This document shows, piece after piece, positions 4,947 through 7,370 of a stretch of 7,370 nt of DNA. Each line of letters opens with the position of its first letter. The first letter of the stretch is position 1. The notes under the pieces are model-generated. The model made no database searches. It had not been told where the DNA came from and saw only the letters and a program-made list of their open reading frames with translations. The position numbers and the translations under genes were made by a program. The DNA comes from Pseudomonadota bacterium (lineage in GTDB: Bacteria > Pseudomonadota > Alphaproteobacteria > Caulobacterales > Caulobacteraceae), in assembly GCA_023445955.1 (NCBI GenBank), contig JAEXJH010000319.1, positions 1-7,370 on the forward strand. Direction: 5' to 3'.

Positions 4947-7232
4947 ATGACTCGGACGACTTGGCGGGGCCTGCAGCTCGCCCTGCTGATCGGCGCTTCG
5001 GCCTCGGCCCTGACCGCGGCGCCGGCCTTGGCGCAAGCCGCCAAAAAGCCCGCCGTTTCCAAACCGGCTCATCCCTGGCTGAACCCCAAGCTTTCCGCCG
5101 ATGCGCGCGCCGACGCCGCGCTGAAGGCGATGACCAACGACGAGAAGTTCACCGTCATCTTCGGCTACTTCGGCTCGGACCTGAAGCCGAAGTACACGCG
5201 CCACAAGGACTCGCACGAGGCCTCGGCCGGCTATGTCGCCGGCGTGCCGCGCTTAGGGATTCCCGGCCAATGGCAGACCGACGCCGGCGTCGGCGTCGCC
5301 ACGCAAGGCAGCCACCAGGACCTGCGCGGCCGCACCGCTCTTCCCTCGGGCATGGCCACCACCGCCACCTGGAACCCCGAGCTGGCCTTCAAGGGCGGCG
5401 CGATGATCGGCAAGGAGGCCCGCGACTCCGGCTTCAACGTCCAGCTGGCCGGCGGCGTGAACCTGATGCGCGAGCCGCGCAACGGCCGGAACTTCGAATA
5501 TGGCGGCGAAGACCCGCTGCTGGCCGGGACCATGGTCGCGGCCCAGATCAAGGGCATCCAGTCCAACCACATTATCTCGACGATCAAGCACTACGCCCTG
5601 AACGGCCAGGAGACCGGCCGCTTCGTGGTCAGCAGCAACATCGGCGACGCCGCGGCCCGCACCTCCGACCTCCTGGCCTTCCAATTCGCCATCGAGCAGT
5701 CGGACCCGCACTCGGTGATGTGCGCCTATAATCGCGTGAACTCGGTCTATGCCTGCGAGAGCGACTGGCTGCTCAACACCGTCCTGAAGAAGGATTGGGG
5801 CTACAAGGGCTACGTCATGTCGGACTGGGGCGCGGACCACTCCGCCGCCAAGGCCGCCAATGCGGGTCTCGACCAGGAATCGGCCGGCGAAGCCTTCGAC
5901 AAGGAAGCCTTCTTCGGCGCGCCGCTGAAGGCCGACCTGGCTTCGGGTAAGGTCAGCCAGGCCCGCATCGACGACATGGCCCGCCGCGTGCTGCGCGCCA
6001 TGTTCGCCAGCGGCCTCGTTGAGCATCCGGTCGTCAATCCGGCTCCGGTCAACCTGCCGGCCGCCACCCTGGCCGCCCACGCCAAGATCACTCAGGCCGA
6101 CGCCGAGGAAGGCATCGTCCTGCTGAAGAACGACGGCGACCTGCTGCCCATCGCCAAGACCGCCAAGACCATCGCCGTGATCGGCGCCCATTCGGATGTC
6201 GGCGTCCTGTCGGGCGGCGGCTCCTCGCAGGTCTATCCGGCCGGCGGCCGCGCGGTGAAGGGCCTGGAGCCCGCCACCTGGCCGGGCCCGGTGATCTACT
6301 ACCCGTCCTCGCCGCTGAAGGCGCTGCAGGCCCGCTATCCGAACGCCAAGGTCGTCTATGACGACGGCACGGATCCGGCGCGCGCCGCCAAGCTGGCCGC
6401 CGCCAGCGATCTGGCCGTGGTGTTCGGCGACCAGTGGACCACCGAGTCGTGGGACGTGAAGGACCTCAATCTGCCGCGCAACCAGGACGCCACGATCGAC
6501 GCCGTGGCCTCGGCCAACAAGAAGACGGTGGTCGTGCTGATCACCGGCGGTCCGGTGGTCATGCCCTGGCTCGACAAGGTCGGCGCCGTGGTCGAGGCCT
6601 GGTTCCCGGGCACGGCCGGCGGCGAGGCCATCGCCCGCGTGCTGTCGGGCGAGGTCGACGCGACCGGCCGCCTGCCCGTCAGCTTCCCCAAAAGCGTGGC
6701 CGACCTGCCGCGTCCCAAGCTGGACGGCGTCGGCAAGGCCGAGGGCGAGATGTTCGACGTCGACTACGACATCGAAGGCGCCGCCGTCGGCTACAAGTGG
6801 TACGACCTGAAGAAGATCGAGCCGCTGTTCCCGTTCGGCTACGGCCTGTCCTACACCAAGTTCGCCTACTCGAACCTGACCGCCACGGCGGCCGGCGACA
6901 AGGTCACGGTCAGCTTCGACGTCAAGAACGTGGGGATGCGCGCCGGCAAGGACGTTCCCCAGGTCTACGTCGCGCCCAAGGCCGGCGGCTGGGAAGCGCC
7001 CAAGCGCCTGGCCGGCTTCAAAAAGGTCTCCCTGGCCCCCGGCGCGACGCAGCGCGTGACCCTGACGGTCGACCCGCGCCTGCTGGCGACGTGGGACGGC
7101 AAGGCCCACGGCTGGCAGATCGCGGCCGGCCAGTACGACATCGCCCTGGGCGCTTCGTCCCGGGCTCTCTCCTCCACCGCCCAGGTCACCCTGGCGGCCC
7201 GGAGCCTGCCGGTTTCGCCGGCAGGCAAGTGA
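4947..7232 (+). CDS. Exported glycoside hydrolase family 3 enzyme, probable beta-glucosidase (BglX-like)
   Basis: The 761-residue enzyme would cleave terminal, probably beta-linked, sugars from imported glycosides in the periplasm. A Sec signal peptide ends at ALA-Q (cut after residue 29). The N-terminal TIM-barrel domain carries QTDAG with substrate-binding Asp112, REPRNGRNFEYGGEDP, the Lys214-His215 pair in IKHYALNGQE, and MSDWGAD with the likely nucleophile Asp293. A Cys pair (259/270) may form a disulphide. The second, alpha/beta-sandwich domain starts near EGIVLLKNDG (388) and contains TESWD, whose Glu500 is the likely acid/base. A fibronectin-III-like domain follows (about 640-755, NVGMRAGKDVPQVYV, KRLAGFKKVSLAPG). 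Length and domain order match full-size bacterial GH3 beta-glucosidases. It is probably transcribed with the LacI gene, 62 bases upstream, and ends at the 7293-7320 terminator. Xylosidase or other GH3 specificities cannot be excluded. Confidence 0.96.
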   Translation: MTRTTWRGLQLALLIGASASALTAAPALAQAAKKPAVSKPAHPWLNPKLSADARADAALKAMTNDEKFTVIFGYFGSDLKPKYTRHKDSHEASAGYVAGVPRLGIPGQWQTDAGVGVATQGSHQDLRGRTALPSGMATTATWNPELAFKGGAMIGKEARDSGFNVQLAGGVNLMREPRNGRNFEYGGEDPLLAGTMVAAQIKGIQSNHIISTIKHYALNGQETGRFVVSSNIGDAAARTSDLLAFQFAIEQSDPHSVMCAYNRVNSVYACESDWLLNTVLKKDWGYKGYVMSDWGADHSAAKAANAGLDQESAGEAFDKEAFFGAPLKADLASGKVSQARIDDMARRVLRAMFASGLVEHPVVNPAPVNLPAATLAAHAKITQADAEEGIVLLKNDGDLLPIAKTAKTIAVIGAHSDVGVLSGGGSSQVYPAGGRAVKGLEPATWPGPVIYYPSSPLKALQARYPNAKVVYDDGTDPARAAKLAAASDLAVVFGDQWTTESWDVKDLNLPRNQDATIDAVASANKKTVVVLITGGPVVMPWLDKVGAVVEAWFPGTAGGEAIARVLSGEVDATGRLPVSFPKSVADLPRPKLDGVGKAEGEMFDVDYDIEGAAVGYKWYDLKKIEPLFPFGYGLSYTKFAYSNLTATAAGDKVTVSFDVKNVGMRAGKDVPQVYVAPKAGGWEAPKRLAGFKKVSLAPGATQRVTLTVDPRLLATWDGKAHGWQIAAGQYDIALGASSRALSSTAQVTLAARSLPVSPAGK
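7204..7226 (+). repeat. Perfect hairpin inside the last codons of the GH3 gene
   Basis: GCCTGCCGG (7204-7212) and CCGGCAGGC (7218-7226) form a perfect 9-bp stem with a TTTCG loop, ending just before the AAG-TGA end of the coding sequence. No T-run follows, so it is not an intrinsic terminator. It may protect the 3' end of the message or be an inserted small palindrome that became coding. Confidence 0.5.
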
Positions 7233-7236
7233 GGGG

Positions 7237-7270
7237 TGCGGGGCGCACCTAGCCTACCCCTTGCCCCGCA
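7237..7270 (+). repeat. Inverted repeat just after the GH3 stop codon
   Basis: TGCGGGGC (7237-7244) and GCCCCGCA (7263-7270) form an 8-bp stem with an 18-nt loop. It lacks a T-run. The right arm overlaps CCGCATCC (7266-7273), which is also repeated inverted as GGATGCGG at 7321-7328, so alternative foldings around the terminator are possible. Confidence 0.35.
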
Positions 7271-7292
7271 TCCGTCAGTCTCTTCCCTTCTC

Positions 7293-7320
7293 GGGGCGTC
7301 GTTCGCGACGCCCCTTTTTT
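7293..7320 (+). terminator. Intrinsic terminator of the LacI-GH3 unit
   Basis: GGGGCGTCG (7293-7301) pairs perfectly with CGACGCCCC (7306-7314) around a stable TTCG tetraloop, followed at once by six T residues (7315-7320). It lies 60 bases after the GH3 stop codon and marks the end of the plus-strand transcript. The T-run is on the plus side only, so it acts mainly in this direction. Confidence 0.94.
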
Positions 7321-7333
7321 GGATGCGGCGCTG

Positions 7334-7366
7334 TCCCCCTCCACCGCCGTTCGGCGGTCCCCCTCC
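7334..7366. repeat. C-rich intergenic repeat with internal hairpin
   Basis: Two copies of TCCCCCTCC (7334-7342 and 7358-7366) flank the hairpin ACCGCC-GTTC-GGCGGT (7343-7358); the last T of the stem is also the first base of the second copy. This arrangement looks like a dispersed intergenic repeat of the Caulobacter type, recalled from memory and not checked. The element seems to continue past the window edge. Confidence 0.5.
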
Positions 7367-7370
7367 CCCA

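Noticed and set aside
5253..7109. 618-codon open frame on the minus strand opposite the GH3 gene
   Set aside because: It is another GC-driven antisense shadow, low in complexity, and lies across conserved catalytic motifs of the GH3 enzyme.

Overview
This window looks like chromosome from a GC-rich alphaproteobacterium, most likely Caulobacter or a close relative. The clues are strong G/C third-position codon bias, a TonB-dependent receptor of the Xanthomonas/Caulobacter type, its pairing with a LacI regulator and a periplasmic glycosidase, and a C-rich intergenic repeat at the right edge. The genus is inferred from style, not from a database match.

Layout: (1) Positions 1-85 are a short tail with no gene that I can support. 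(2) Positions 86-3169 on the minus strand encode a complete outer-membrane TonB-dependent receptor. (3) Positions 3170-3840 are a 671-base divergent control region. It holds a near-perfect 20-bp LacI-type palindrome overlapping a -35-like TTGACA, a likely receptor promoter, a long receptor leader with hairpins, and an unusual cluster of TGTCCTG motifs, three of them in helical phase. (4) Positions 3841-4884 on the plus strand encode a LacI-family repressor. (5) After a 62-base gap, positions 4947-7232 on the plus strand encode an exported glycoside hydrolase family 3 enzyme, followed by a textbook intrinsic terminator at 7293-7320 and a hairpin-containing C-rich repeat.

Together the genes form a compact carbohydrate-utilisation locus built around a TonB-dependent transporter. 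The receptor would import an oligosaccharide or glycoside across the outer membrane, the GH3 enzyme would release monosaccharides from it in the periplasm, and the LacI protein would sense a sugar and control the receptor, and probably its own operon. No inner-membrane sugar transporter or catabolic enzyme lies in the window. The gene content is a familiar type of locus. The least explained part is the control region, especially the phased TGTCCTGAT repeats, the long leader and a 32-codon ORF ending in an ATGA overlap with the regulator start.
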